Positions 1-8,069 of a stretch of 64,000 nucleotides of DNA are shown in pieces (the first letter of the stretch is position 1; each line of letters begins with the position of its first letter). Source of the stretch: Erwinia sp. E_sp_B01_1. GTDB taxonomy: Bacteria > Pseudomonadota > Gammaproteobacteria > Enterobacterales > Enterobacteriaceae. The stretch is from the NCBI RefSeq assembly GCF_036865545.1, contig NZ_CP142208.1, forward strand, positions 2,976,001 to 3,040,000, written 5' to 3'. The notes under the pieces are model-generated. The model worked only from the letters and a program-made list of their open reading frames with translations. It made no database searches and was not told the DNA's origin. A program made the position numbers and the translations under genes.

Positions 1-548
1 TTCATTCGTCCGCGAGTAAGCGCTACGGACAGCGCTTCGCCCGCTCCGACCAGACCGATGCAACTTTGTTTTAACGACTGGGAAGACATATTTACATGTG
101 GTCTCAGGACTGACACGAACATTGCGACACAGTTGTCCAGAAGTTCCTGGAAAACCGCCACCTTCTCTTCGCTACCTGCCAGGGCCGCACCTACCGCGTG
201 AAACTCGTCCGTTTTATCTGCGGCGCAGTGGACATAGGCACTCGCCAGCATCTGTACAGTTTCCTGCAGGCTTCGCGTAGCGATGCTCATAGCCTCAGTA
301 AACGTTCTGACCCGCTCTGTATCAATCCATCTGTAAAGCTCAATCAACAGCGCCGAACGAGTCGCGAAATGATCATAAACTACAGGTTTCGAAACGCCTG
401 CACACACAGCCAGATGTCCCAGAGTGAGCCGATCAGCATTTTCCTCCCGAACGATCTTGAGCGCGGTGTCCAGAAGCTGTTGTCGTCGTTCTGCCCTGGA
501 TAACCTCCGCGCAGCTGAACCGATTACCAGAGAATTGTGTTCTTTCAT
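1..548 (-). CDS. TetR/AcrR family regulator, partial (runs off left edge)
   Basis: Read directly from the minus strand. The frame stays open from an ATG at 546-548 to the window edge, giving 182 codons without a stop. The N-terminal part (about residues 17-62) has the TetR helix-turn-helix pattern, with RRQQLLDTALKIV, then TLGHLAVCAGVSKPVVYDHF. The rest is helical, as expected of a ligand-binding domain. An AGGGAAA ribosome site lies just upstream of the ATG. The gene is divergent from the oxidoreductase at 688, so it probably represses that gene and itself. The ligand is unknown and the C-terminus lies outside the window. Confidence 0.85.
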   Translation of the reverse strand, partial: MKEHNSLVIGSAARRLSRAERRQQLLDTALKIVREENADRLTLGHLAVCAGVSKPVVYDHFATRSALLIELYRWIDTERVRTFTEAMSIATRSLQETVQMLASAYVHCAADKTDEFHAVGAALAGSEEKVAVFQELLDNCVAMFVSVLRPHVNMSSQSLKQSCIGLVGAGEALSVALTRGRM

Positions 549-562
549 TATATTTCCCTATC

Positions 563-616
563 AAACCTACCAAACCTACCAAACCTACCAAACCTACCAA
601 ACCTACCAAACCTACC
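563..616. repeat. Six perfect tandem copies of a 9-bp unit AAACCTACC
   Basis: Six uninterrupted copies of AAACCTACC fill 563-616, in the 5' region of the TetR gene. On the other strand each unit reads GGTAGGTTT. The half-site GGTAG recurs in the palindrome that ends the array and again at 661, so the array could be amplified operator half-sites. Short ORFs through it encode only repeated dipeptide-like patterns and are not genes. Confidence 0.9.
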
Positions 617-671
617 AAAGGTAGCTTATTGCCAAATGTGGTGCTATGCTTCCTACTAATGGTAGCTTACC
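612..671. promoter_or_regulatory. Divergent promoter region with GGTAG palindromes (probable TetR operators)
   Basis: CTACC-AAA-GGTAG at 612-624 is a perfect inverted repeat. GGTA-GCT-TACC at 661-671 is a second, shorter one. The direct repeat GGTAGCTTA occurs at 620-628 and 661-669. All lie between the divergent TetR gene and the oxidoreductase, where TetR repressors normally bind. Binding is inferred. Confidence 0.55.
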
Positions 672-687
672 ACATCAACGAGGAATC

Positions 688-1722
688 ATGATTATGTCAT
701 TCGATCCTGTCTTACTCATGGGCGGCTCAGGTGCTATTGGTCACCAGGCTGTTCGGGCGCTACGCACTACTTATCCTGATATCCCTGTACTTATAGGCGG
801 TCGCGACCTTTTCAAAGCCCAGAAAGCAGCGGCAGAAATCGGAGGTGCAGAGGGTGTTGCAGTCGATACGAACTGCGCAGATCTCGGCCTCGGTGAGCGA
901 AAAATCAGTGCTGTAGTCGTTCTGTATAAAGATCATACTCTCGCCGGACTCCGCTTTGCTCAATCACGTGGCGTACCACACCTGAGTATTTCCTCGGGCG
1001 TATTCGAAATAGCTCCGGAAATCGCAAGCTTCATGAATGCTCCGGGGGCGGCGGCAATAACACTTGGCTACGAGTGGCTGGTCGGAGCCACGACGGTTCC
1101 TGCACTTCATCTGAGCAAGTCATTCAGCCAGGTACACGAAATTCGTATTGGAGCCCTGGTCGATGAAGAAGATGTCGGCGGTCCTGCGGTCGCAGCGGAT
1201 TTTGCACATCTCAACCACCTGATGCCAGCGGCTCTGACGCGCCGGGTCGGTGCCTATATGTGGCGCGAAGGCAATGATGCCAGAGCGACGTTCTCAGCGA
1301 TCGACGGAACTGAAATCGCCGCTACAGGCTTTTCATCGATTGACGTGGTTGGCCTGGCATCGGCAACGGGTGCGGGCAACGTCCAGTTTGACCTGGGCAT
1401 GGGTATCAGTTCGCGCCGACGTAAAGGCGAAACATTCTCCACTGAAATCATCATTGATATTTCGGGTCTGGACATTGCCGGGCAGGCTCTTCATACCCGA
1501 CATGCGATAATGCATCCGGGCGGAGCAGCACCGCTGACAGGAATGGGGATTGCACTGCTTATTGAACGCATGGTCGGGCTGGATGGAAAGCCACCGGTTG
1601 CGCCGGGCCTGTATTTTCCTTATCAGATTCTGGATGCGGCGCACTATTTAGCGCGACTTAAGCAAGAGGGAGGCCAGCTCATGGAACTGCCATTGTCATC
1701 TGTTTCAGGAGCACAGCAATAA
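688..1722 (+). CDS. NAD(P)-binding oxidoreductase, saccharopine-dehydrogenase-like
   Basis: A 344-residue protein beginning with a Rossmann fold: the strand VLLMGGSGAIGHQAVRAL carries a glycine-rich GGSGAIG dinucleotide motif, followed by an IGGR segment typical of saccharopine-dehydrogenase-like reductases. No substrate can be assigned. A longer frame opens at 646, but the ATG at 688 has an AGGAAT ribosome site and starts just before the Rossmann strand, so it is preferred. The gene is divergent from a TetR repressor with shared operators, which suggests induction by a small molecule. A stem-loop follows at 1736. Confidence 0.75.
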   Translation: MIMSFDPVLLMGGSGAIGHQAVRALRTTYPDIPVLIGGRDLFKAQKAAAEIGGAEGVAVDTNCADLGLGERKISAVVVLYKDHTLAGLRFAQSRGVPHLSISSGVFEIAPEIASFMNAPGAAAITLGYEWLVGATTVPALHLSKSFSQVHEIRIGALVDEEDVGGPAVAADFAHLNHLMPAALTRRVGAYMWREGNDARATFSAIDGTEIAATGFSSIDVVGLASATGAGNVQFDLGMGISSRRRKGETFSTEIIIDISGLDIAGQALHTRHAIMHPGGAAPLTGMGIALLIERMVGLDGKPPVAPGLYFPYQILDAAHYLARLKQEGGQLMELPLSSVSGAQQ

Positions 1723-1735
1723 CCAACAAGTGCAT

Positions 1736-1769
1736 ACCCTGAATCACTTAAAAGTGTAACTCTCAGGGT
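1736..1769 (+). terminator. Stem-loop after the oxidoreductase gene
   Basis: Outer arms ACCCTGA/TCAGGGT (7 bp) and inner arms CACTT/AAGTG. There is no clear T-tract, so this is a weak intrinsic terminator or an RNA-stabilising hairpin. Confidence 0.4.
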
Positions 1770-1945
1770 CTGAATGACTCTGAGTTTCTCATGTTCAATT
1801 ATGGCTTCAGGTTTGAAGCTGTATTTCAATGCAACGGGCTGTCTGCGCACTTAATATGTGGCAAATCCATTTTATGTATTACCCCCTTCCGTGCTTTCCT
1901 GTCAGGGTCCTGACAGGCTCTGGTTCTGCATTATCAATTAACGCG

Positions 1946-2281
1946 TTATGTGAAGGTCATTACCCAGGTAATGATGCAGGCCACAATCGTTGTAAAAGTC
2001 AGGGCGATGATAAAGACAATATCTGTAATTTTTTCAAGCAGGTGATTACGGCGAATATTTTTGGTCCTGAGCTGCCAGTAGGAGAGTAAGGTTGCCACTA
2101 AATACATGATTACATTCACAGCAAGAAGATCGTCTCCAAGCGTATTTTCCCGCCGGAGAGTGGTTATGACCTGAAAAATGCCAATGACTGTGATGCATAC
2201 GCCCACCATAACGGCGGAAGCCGTAAACACATGAACACAAATCTCATTATCAAGTTGGCTGCTCTGTTTACTCTCTGACAT
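1946..2281 (-). CDS. Small inner-membrane protein, three predicted TM helices
   Basis: A 111-residue protein with hydrophobic stretches near residues 20-43 (VFTASAVMVGVCITVIGIF), 55-72 and 88-108. It is probably a polytopic inner-membrane protein of unknown function. A longer frame starts at 2308, but the ATG at 2281 is preceded by AGAGG at good spacing and gives a short polar N-terminus (MSESKQSSQLDNE). The neighbours give no functional hint. I do not recognise the family with certainty. Confidence 0.65.
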   Translation of the reverse strand: MSESKQSSQLDNEICVHVFTASAVMVGVCITVIGIFQVITTLRRENTLGDDLLAVNVIMYLVATLLSYWQLRTKNIRRNHLLEKITDIVFIIALTFTTIVACIITWVMTFT

Positions 2282-2452
2282 AAAAACCTCTTTTAAAGAA
2301 TGATTCACCTTTTAATTTTAAGTTTCGATATCATTTGTTCACTAACCATTCCAGTGTAGCGTAGCTCACTTCCGGGAGCAGCCTGGGATTCCTGTGCGTG
2401 AGGTTCTGGCTATGGGCGTAGTCGTGGGCCTCACGCGGGATAACCGACTGAC

Positions 2453-2929
2453 TTACAGACCCAAATCTGACAGGCCTGGATGATCATCCGGACGACGCCC
2501 CAGCGGCCAGAAGAATTTGCGCTCGCTTTCTTTGATTGGCATGTCATTGATACAGGCGAAGCGACGCTTCATCAGGCCATCGGCCTCAAACTCCCAGTTT
2601 TCATTGCCGTAAGAGCGGAACCAGTTACCTGAATCATCACGCCATTCATAGGCGTAACGGACGGCGATGCGGTTACCGCCGAATGCCCACAGCTCTTTAA
2701 TAAGGCGGTACTCAAGCTCTTTTTTCCACTTACGGGCAAGGAAGCCTTCCGCCTCTTCACGGTTATTTGCGAACTCGGCACGGTTACGCCATTTAGTATC
2801 CAGTGAGTAAGCCAGCGATACTTTTGCAGCATCGCGACTGTTCCAGCCATCTTCAGCCAGTCGAACTTTTTCAATCGCCGATTCAAGAGTAAATGGAGGC
2901 AGTGGCGGACGTACTTGTGCATCAGACAT
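2453..2929 (-). CDS. DUF1348 / NTF2-like protein
   Basis: A 158-residue soluble protein whose pattern ([51 protein letters not shown]) matches the DUF1348 family of the nuclear-transport-factor-2 / SnoaL-like fold. The length is typical, with no signal peptide. Its biochemical role is not established. It lies 56 bp downstream of a TetR gene on the same strand and is probably cotranscribed and repressed by it, a common arrangement for this family. Confidence 0.85.
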   Translation of the reverse strand: MSDAQVRPPLPPFTLESAIEKVRLAEDGWNSRDAAKVSLAYSLDTKWRNRAEFANNREEAEGFLARKWKKELEYRLIKELWAFGGNRIAVRYAYEWRDDSGNWFRSYGNENWEFEADGLMKRRFACINDMPIKESERKFFWPLGRRPDDHPGLSDLGL

Positions 2930-2985
2930 GGTAAAACTCCTTTGAATTTTAGTTATGAGTAAAAAATATTTTCACTACTCTGGCC

Positions 2986-3555
2986 TCAGGAAGAGACCTG
3001 TTTCAGCAAAAGCTTCGCCACTTCCCTTGCGTTGTCGGCGGCGCTCCAGTCGCCCATCACATATGCCGTGGTGATAGCCCCCTCCATCAGAATCAGTAGC
3101 TGTCTGGCCAAAACTGCCGGGTGTTCAACGTTCAGTTGTTCGGCAAGTTCAAGGGCGTAATTCAGCAATTTCTGTTTATGCATCTTCGCTATCTGGCGAA
3201 CGGGGTCGTCTGGATCACCAACTTCTCCGGCCGTGTTGATAAACGCACAACCACGGAATCCCGCGGACTCAAACCAGCTCTTCAGAACAGTGAACATATT
3301 CAGAATGCGATCCTGAGGCGTTTCGCCTTTATCAGATTCAGTTCTGAACCAGTGCATCCACCGTTCGTCACGCCCATTTAACGCGGCTGCTGCCACGTCC
3401 TCTTTGTTCGCGAAATGGCGATAAATACTTTTCCTTGCGACTCCTGAGGTCTTAACCAGAAGCTCCATGCCGGTGGCGTGAATGCCGTTCTGATAGATGA
3501 GCTGCTCAGCAGTTTGCAGGATTTTTTCTCGGGTATTGCCTGGCTTCTTATTCAT
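2986..3555 (-). CDS. TetR/AcrR family repressor
   Basis: 189 residues. The N-terminal HTH (about residues 8-53, TREKILQTAEQLIYQNG then GVARKSIYRHF) is a textbook TetR domain. The C-terminal region (FESAGFRGCAFINTAGEVGDP) resembles the LmrA/YxaF-type ligand domain. A perfect 20-bp palindrome sits 9 bp upstream of the start codon, so autoregulation and control of the downstream DUF1348 gene are likely. The ligand is unknown. Confidence 0.88.
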   Translation of the reverse strand: MNKKPGNTREKILQTAEQLIYQNGIHATGMELLVKTSGVARKSIYRHFANKEDVAAAALNGRDERWMHWFRTESDKGETPQDRILNMFTVLKSWFESAGFRGCAFINTAGEVGDPDDPVRQIAKMHKQKLLNYALELAEQLNVEHPAVLARQLLILMEGAITTAYVMGDWSAADNAREVAKLLLKQVSS

Positions 3556-3564
3556 AGCCTAAAA

Positions 3565-3584
3565 GGTAGAACGATCGTTCTACC
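3565..3584. promoter_or_regulatory. Perfect 20-bp palindrome, probable TetR operator
   Basis: GGTAGAACGA followed directly by its reverse complement, just upstream of the TetR start. The core TAGAACGATCGTTCTA resembles the NemR-box layout (TAGAC...GTCTA) of electrophile-sensing TetR repressors. Position and symmetry argue for autorepression; the link to electrophile sensing is inferred. Confidence 0.75.
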
Positions 3585-3937
3585 TGGTCAATGGTTTTTT
3601 CTGAAATCTTTTTTGAGATTGTAGAAACTCACTTTCCGGTAGTTAGCTAACTCTTTATTTTTATAGAAATAATGCGATCGGAAGCGATCTTATTTCATGT
3701 TGAATGTGGGAAGGTCGGGAGTGGTGAAAATGAGTTTTTAGCAATGGGCTGACGATAAAGCCTGAGTTGAGCCATTACCCAGGATTGGGAAGTGGCAGGC
3801 CTGGAGTGGCACAAAATGAATGAGTTAAGCCCGTTTATGGCACGAATCGGCCAGGATCATTAAACCAGGGCGTCTGTGAGTGACAGGCAGACATAACGTT
3901 GGGTTTCTGCCCTGTACCATCGACATAGTAGTAAATA
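3585..3937. other. Intergenic stretch without a recognisable gene
   Basis: No ORF with a convincing start or family signature, and no repeat-family member or strong hairpin, was seen. Confidence 0.5.
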
Positions 3938-4282
3938 TTAGTTTTTAAAAAGCAGCGTTATCATAAACGCTTCATACCCTTCATGCTGATCCTGAACAAC
4001 GTTACTGACAGCTAATTTGTCATTCTCATGAAAGTTTTTATCTTTGATCAGTTGAGCTTTTGCGTCCCATGTGGCTGACATATCAGGGCGGAAACCTTGA
4101 CCAATCCAGTGTCCTGCTTCCACGCGAGCAACGTAGTAACCATACTGTGCAGCTTTAATGCAAACTGCTTTCGCTGCCAATGGGGTCAACTTCATAGCTG
4201 AGTTACCATTCAGCTTGAAAAATTCTTCAGAACTGCCATATGCGATACTTCGATTGAAACCCGCTTCAGTCATCTTTTTCAT
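3938..4282 (-). CDS. Hypothetical protein, 114 residues
   Basis: A compact soluble protein without signal peptide or membrane segment, with the pattern KLTPLAAKAVCIKAAQYGYYVARVEAGHW. I do not recognise the family. A start upstream of the ATG at 4282 is possible in the same frame, because the frame stays open about 57 bases further with no ATG, so the 5' end is uncertain. The neighbourhood (TonB-like lipoprotein and TetR pair) gives no functional clue. Codon use is normal, so it may well be a real gene. Confidence 0.5.
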   Translation of the reverse strand: MKKMTEAGFNRSIAYGSSEEFFKLNGNSAMKLTPLAAKAVCIKAAQYGYYVARVEAGHWIGQGFRPDMSATWDAKAQLIKDKNFHENDKLAVSNVVQDQHEGYEAFMITLLFKN

Positions 4283-4471
4283 CCGAACATTGGTCTGATT
4301 GATTGGCCCATTATTAATGGAAAAACAGTAATGTTGCTAATACCAGTTCCTGGTTCATTACTGCCAATGCTAAAGGTCATGATGAATTAATCAATAAAAT
4401 CAATGGGTAAAGTAACACTTTGATTTTATAACATTGTATTTGAAGTCGCCAAAGGAGTGAAATGTAAGTAT

Positions 4472-4490
4472 AATGATAATCTTTATTAAC
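4472..4490 (+). promoter_or_regulatory. Fur-box-like site
   Basis: AATGATAATCTTTATTAAC fits the NAT-rich Fur pattern (GATAATGATAATCATTATC) with several mismatches. It lies about 15 bp before the TonB-like lipoprotein gene. Iron repression is inferred. Confidence 0.5.
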
Positions 4491-4504
4491 AAAGGGAGAT
4501 TGTT

Positions 4505-4837
4505 ATGTATCGGTATCTGATCGTTCTGGCTGTTCTTGTAATAAGTGCATGTTCCACTCATTCACCTGGTAAAGTTGAACAACCAAAGCCCCTTCGGCAA
4601 GATCGGCCCGTCTACCCATACTATGCGGTCAAGAACCGGATTGGGGGTATGGTTAAGTTTAACTTTGACGTTGATACAGAAGGCAGGGTAAGCCAGATGA
4701 GAATTATTGAGTCCACGCCAGACCACTTGTTCGATGATGCTGTAATAACAGCCGTATCAAAATGGCGTTTTGAAAAGGGCAAACCTGCCAGGAATCTGCC
4801 CATGACTGTAAAATTAAAAGTGCAAAATCAGATTTAA
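4505..4837 (+). CDS. TonB C-terminal-domain lipoprotein
   Basis: 110 residues. The N-terminal hydrophobic segment ends in a lipobox (VISAC, Cys about residue 16), predicting a lipid-anchored protein. Residues about 32-108 match the TonB C-terminal fold: PVYPYYAVKNRIGGMVKFNF, then VSQMRIIESTP, then AVSKWRFEKGKP. It lacks the TonB N-terminal helix and proline-rich spacer, so it cannot energise receptors in the usual way and may be a short TonB-like periplasmic adaptor. AAAGGGAG precedes the ATG. The Fur-like site upstream suggests iron control. Confidence 0.8.
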   Translation: MYRYLIVLAVLVISACSTHSPGKVEQPKPLRQDRPVYPYYAVKNRIGGMVKFNFDVDTEGRVSQMRIIESTPDHLFDDAVITAVSKWRFEKGKPARNLPMTVKLKVQNQI

Positions 4838-5385
4838 TTTGAAGGCTGCATATTTGAAATTGATGACTGATATTCTGGAAGTTCTTATGACTGTATGTCG
4901 GTCTTCAAATCGTTAACTTATAATATCAGATACGTCCGCTTCTGGTGCAAAGCGGATAAACCCGCGGGTCAAGGTCCGATGTGAGCGAAAAGCGGACATT
5001 AGCTTTCCGGCGTGTACGTACACTCTTGGGCTGTTCAGTTGAAACAGTATTGTAGCGTCCGAATGTCCCCTGTCAGATTTACGGATTAAATGACTAACGT
5101 ACATTCAGTGCAACTGTCATCGATTAACGTGGCACTGAAAATTTTTAAGATAAATCTCACTATGCGAACGCGGTATTCAGAGCCTCGAAAATTTAATCAG
5201 AAATAACCTGAGGACAACATGCCTGCACGGCGAAGAAAGCAACGTTCTCACCTTGCAGGCTGAGAGAAAAACCGGGCATTGCACGTTTTACCGGGCCAAA
5301 AACAAGCTGAGCGCCAGGCTGAAAACCACATAATCAGCAACAGGGGACATAATTCATATAAATAAATTACCGGGGAGTGAGATTT
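4838..5385. other. Long intergenic region with one full-size palindromic repeat
   Basis: About 550 bp without a believable gene. It contains repeat element R1 (4933-5000). The ORF-like stretch on the minus strand at 4913-5104 runs through that repeat and is not considered coding. The promoter for the membrane gene pair at 5386 should lie in its right end. Confidence 0.5.
4933..5000. repeat. Dispersed palindromic repeat R1 (two-part form)
   Basis: The left half CGTCCGCTTCTGGTGCAAAG plus CGGAT is followed by a spacer of about 16 bases. The right half is GTCCGATGTGAGCGAAAAGC plus GGACATT. Each half is an imperfect palindrome, and the same two-part design recurs at 17077 and 63711. Confidence 0.8.
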
Positions 5386-5892
5386 ATGATTGCCAGTATT
5401 GTTCGCCTGGTTTTAACTAACATTCCTCTGGTAGCGTTTATTCTTGCGTTGCTGTTATCGGTAATTTACACCCGAAAAACTATCAGCCGCGCTGAGAATT
5501 TTCTTTCCTGGTTACTGCTGCTTTCTATAGGTTTTACTTCTCTGTGGGCTGGGCTTTATCACACGCTATGGCCGCAAACCGCAGCGGCATTCATAGGCTG
5601 GCAGAGCAGCCCGTTTCAGTTCGAAATGGGTATGTCGGATATTGCCCTGGGCATTGTGGCTATGGTCTCCTTCTGGCGCACCCTTGAATTTAAATCAGCA
5701 GTGGTGATGTTGGTTGCGATTGAGTTTGCCGGCCTCGCCTATGGGCATTTTCATCAAATTGCGCGTGCCGGGGATTATCAGGCCGGGAATGCAGGGGTCT
5801 TGCTGGGGTTAACAATAATCCAAATAGTATTGCTGCCGCTGCTTCTTATTCTGGCTTTTAAGGCCAGGCGCCCTACCCGGAAAGTAACCTGA
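5386..5892 (+). CDS. DUF6790-like integral membrane protein
   Basis: About 168 residues with four or five hydrophobic segments. The central motif GLYHTLWPQTAAAFIGWQSS followed by PFQFEMGMSDIALG is characteristic of the DUF6790 membrane family (function unknown). A GTG at 5377 opens the frame, but it overlaps the GGGGAG ribosome site, so the ATG at 5386 is the better start. Only 25 bp separate it from the next membrane gene, indicating an operon. Confidence 0.75.
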   Translation: MIASIVRLVLTNIPLVAFILALLLSVIYTRKTISRAENFLSWLLLLSIGFTSLWAGLYHTLWPQTAAAFIGWQSSPFQFEMGMSDIALGIVAMVSFWRTLEFKSAVVMLVAIEFAGLAYGHFHQIARAGDYQAGNAGVLLGLTIIQIVLLPLLLILAFKARRPTRKVT

Positions 5893-5917
5893 CGACCGAT
5901 TTTGACTGGAGAACAAG

Positions 5918-6433
5918 ATGACCCTATTGTCCGGTTTTTTATCAGGCACCCCGTTCTGGGTTTACCTGCTGTTTATTTACCTCATGCTGCGTGGTATCAA
6001 GGCAAGAAAGCCTGGTGAGGTCACGCTGGGAAAACTGGCCATAGTACCGCTGATTTTTACCATTATGGGACTTGTCGAGATGCAGCGTCTGTATGGTTTC
6101 AGGCTGGAATCGGTCTCTCTGTGGCTTGTGTCACTGATTGCAGGTATGGTCATCGGTGCGCGGTTCGTAAAACCGAAAGCCCTCACTGTCGATCGACGGC
6201 GCGGGATTATCGTCCGCCCCGCTGATTTCACCGTTCTGCCTGTAATGCTGGCGGCTTTTGTCAGCAAATATGCTTTTGGAGTATTGCAGGCTACCGACCC
6301 TGGGGTGGCTACACAGCCCTGGGTAATGGTTTCAGAAATTATCACTTATGGTCTGTTTGCTGGCATATTTGTCGGCAAATTCAGCCGGTACATTCAGGCT
6401 TACCGCGCGGCGCCTGAACATGAAGCTGGCTAA
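5918..6433 (+). CDS. DUF6622-like integral membrane protein
   Basis: 171 residues with about five transmembrane helices. It begins GTPFWVYLLFIYLMLRGIKA and has the middle segment FTIMGLVEMQRLYG, resembling the DUF6622 family of unknown function. TGGAGAACAAG provides the ribosome site. It is the second gene of a two-gene membrane operon. A member of the dispersed repeat family follows at 6538. Confidence 0.72.
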   Translation: MTLLSGFLSGTPFWVYLLFIYLMLRGIKARKPGEVTLGKLAIVPLIFTIMGLVEMQRLYGFRLESVSLWLVSLIAGMVIGARFVKPKALTVDRRRGIIVRPADFTVLPVMLAAFVSKYAFGVLQATDPGVATQPWVMVSEIITYGLFAGIFVGKFSRYIQAYRAAPEHEAG

Positions 6434-6537
6434 GCGAGCGGAGAAGTTCCTCAACTAACCCCAGGCAAGCGCGTTCCGGGCTTTCCGGCTGGGCTCGGAT
6501 GGCAAACGGCAAGGCTACCCGCTGCAGTTGGTTTACA

Positions 6538-6567
6538 GTCCGCTTTGAGCGAGGAGCGGACATTGAG
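6538..6567. repeat. Dispersed palindromic repeat R2 (right-half form)
   Basis: GTCCGCTTTGAGCGAGGAGC followed by GGACATTGAG. This is the right half of the two-part element, and its last bases match copy R10 at 63750-63769. Confidence 0.8.
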
Positions 6568-6607
6568 AGTAATAACCCGTAATACCTGCGTTTACGGTTC
6601 ATCTTTT

Positions 6608-7924
6608 TTATTCTCTCACCAGCAGAACCTCGGGCTCAGACACTTTTTGTTTTACTGCCCTGAAACCAATGATCGCAAAACAAACCGTTCCCACGCAAAG
6701 GGTCGGGAGTACCCAGGCCAGCTTTTCATCAAACAGCGGAAGATTCTTCATAAAACCAGGCATCGCTGAAGCAGGTACAAAACTCTGAACGCAGCCGATT
6801 ATCAGAGAGGTTAATACGCAGGGAAGGTAAACCATAACCGGTCGGGCATTTTTACCGGAAACGATAGCGGCCATAATCAGCACAATGAATGGCGGGTAGA
6901 TTGAGGTAAGTGCTGGCAGGGAAATCTTTATAATTTCGGTCAGACCAAGATTCGATACCAGCATCGAAAACAGAGCAAAACCAATAACCAGTTTTTTATA
7001 GGAGAACTTCGTCAGTTGGGCGAAGTAGGCAGCACAGGTGCTGGTAAGACCGATAGCTGTCACCAGGCAGGCAAGCGTAATGATAAACGTGAGGAGTAAC
7101 ATGCCCCGGTACCCGAATGCATAATTTACATAGGCGATCAGGATGTCTGCGCCATTGGTGGCTCCCGGAGCGATTGGCAGACTGAATGCCCCCAGATAGA
7201 ACAGGCTGATGTAGACATATGTCAGGCCAGCACCCGCGATAAGTCCGGCGATAATGACGCCTGACACGATTTTTCCCGGACGTATCTCCCCGTGCTGACG
7301 GATTGCTCCGACAATAATCATACTGAACATCACTGCAGCCAGCGCATCCATGGTGAGATATCCGTTTACCATCCCCAGTGAGAATGCACCCTGCTGATAA
7401 TCCGTAAACGTGGATATTGCTTTGCCGGCAGGGTGAGTAAGCGCCCAGGCACCCAGCAGCCCCAGCGCGATAATCTTCATAGGGGAAAGAAACTTTCCGA
7501 TAAGATGTAAAAGCCTGGCAGGGTTCAGTGAGCACAGGATGACCAGAAGGAAAAAGGTGCCGCTGAAAAGGCTCAGCGGCAGATGCCCGGAGAAAAGAGG
7601 ATTTATCCCGGCCTCAAAGGAAACAGTCGCTGTACGGGGAGTTGCAAACAATGGCCCAAGAGCCAGATAGCAAACCACAGAAAGCATCAGTCCCAGTGTC
7701 TTACCGGCAGGCTTCATCAGCTCCCCGATATCTCCTCCACATCTTGCCATCGCGATCAGCGAGATGACAGGCAGGCCCACGCCCGTAGCCAGAAAACCAC
7801 TGGCCGCACTCCATAAATTTCCGCCCGCCCGCAGCCCGATAAATGGCGGAAAGATGATATTTCCGGCACCCACAAACAGCGCAAACGTCATAAACCCTAA
7901 AATAACCAGTTCTTTATTAGTCAT
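6608..7924 (-). CDS. brnQ: Branched-chain amino acid transporter, LIVCS/BrnQ family
   Basis: 438 residues and about 12 transmembrane segments. The N-terminus LVILGFMTFALFVGAGNIIF followed by PPFIGLRAG is the LIVCS family signature. A cation-coupled importer of Leu/Ile/Val in the inner membrane is expected. The length matches E. coli BrnQ. It is divergent from the YheO/DauR-type regulator at 8070, and the shared intergenic region holds a TTCAACA-type inverted repeat, so it is probably part of that regulon. The exact substrate in this context is unknown. Confidence 0.92.
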   Translation of the reverse strand: MTNKELVILGFMTFALFVGAGNIIFPPFIGLRAGGNLWSAASGFLATGVGLPVISLIAMARCGGDIGELMKPAGKTLGLMLSVVCYLALGPLFATPRTATVSFEAGINPLFSGHLPLSLFSGTFFLLVILCSLNPARLLHLIGKFLSPMKIIALGLLGAWALTHPAGKAISTFTDYQQGAFSLGMVNGYLTMDALAAVMFSMIIVGAIRQHGEIRPGKIVSGVIIAGLIAGAGLTYVYISLFYLGAFSLPIAPGATNGADILIAYVNYAFGYRGMLLLTFIITLACLVTAIGLTSTCAAYFAQLTKFSYKKLVIGFALFSMLVSNLGLTEIIKISLPALTSIYPPFIVLIMAAIVSGKNARPVMVYLPCVLTSLIIGCVQSFVPASAMPGFMKNLPLFDEKLAWVLPTLCVGTVCFAIIGFRAVKQKVSEPEVLLVRE

Positions 7925-7988
7925 ACCTGTCCCCCGCCTGATATCAGAAGTTCTGCTAACTGCCTACAGATTACATTCGATAAAATTA

Positions 7989-8050
7989 ATTCAACACATT
8001 GTTGATATAAGTTCCGTAACTCTGGTAGCATATTCCACATGATGTTGAAT
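7989..8050. promoter_or_regulatory. Divergent control region with TCAACA/TGTTGA palindromes
   Basis: TCAACA-CAT-TGTTGA at 7991-8005 is a perfect inverted repeat. ATTCAACA (7989) is also matched by TGTTGAAT at 8043-8050. These lie between brnQ and the divergent regulator and are good candidates for its operators. Confidence 0.6.
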
Positions 8051-8069
8051 TAAACAATACGGAAAAGTG

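Noticed and set aside
563..616. Tandem array considered as a CRISPR-like repeat
   Set aside because: Units are 9 bp and directly adjacent with no spacers, and no cas genes are present.
424..624. Overlapping ORFs on both strands with repeating Thr-Tyr-Gln or Val-Gly-Leu patterns
   Set aside because: They are produced by reading through the six-copy 9-bp repeat and lie antisense to, or in the leader of, the TetR gene; not genes.
4321..4410. Plus-strand reading frame of 29 codons (KNSNVANTSSWFITANAKGH and so on)
   Set aside because: Protein-like but without start codon or ribosome site and with a stop directly upstream; at most a gene fragment of unknown family.
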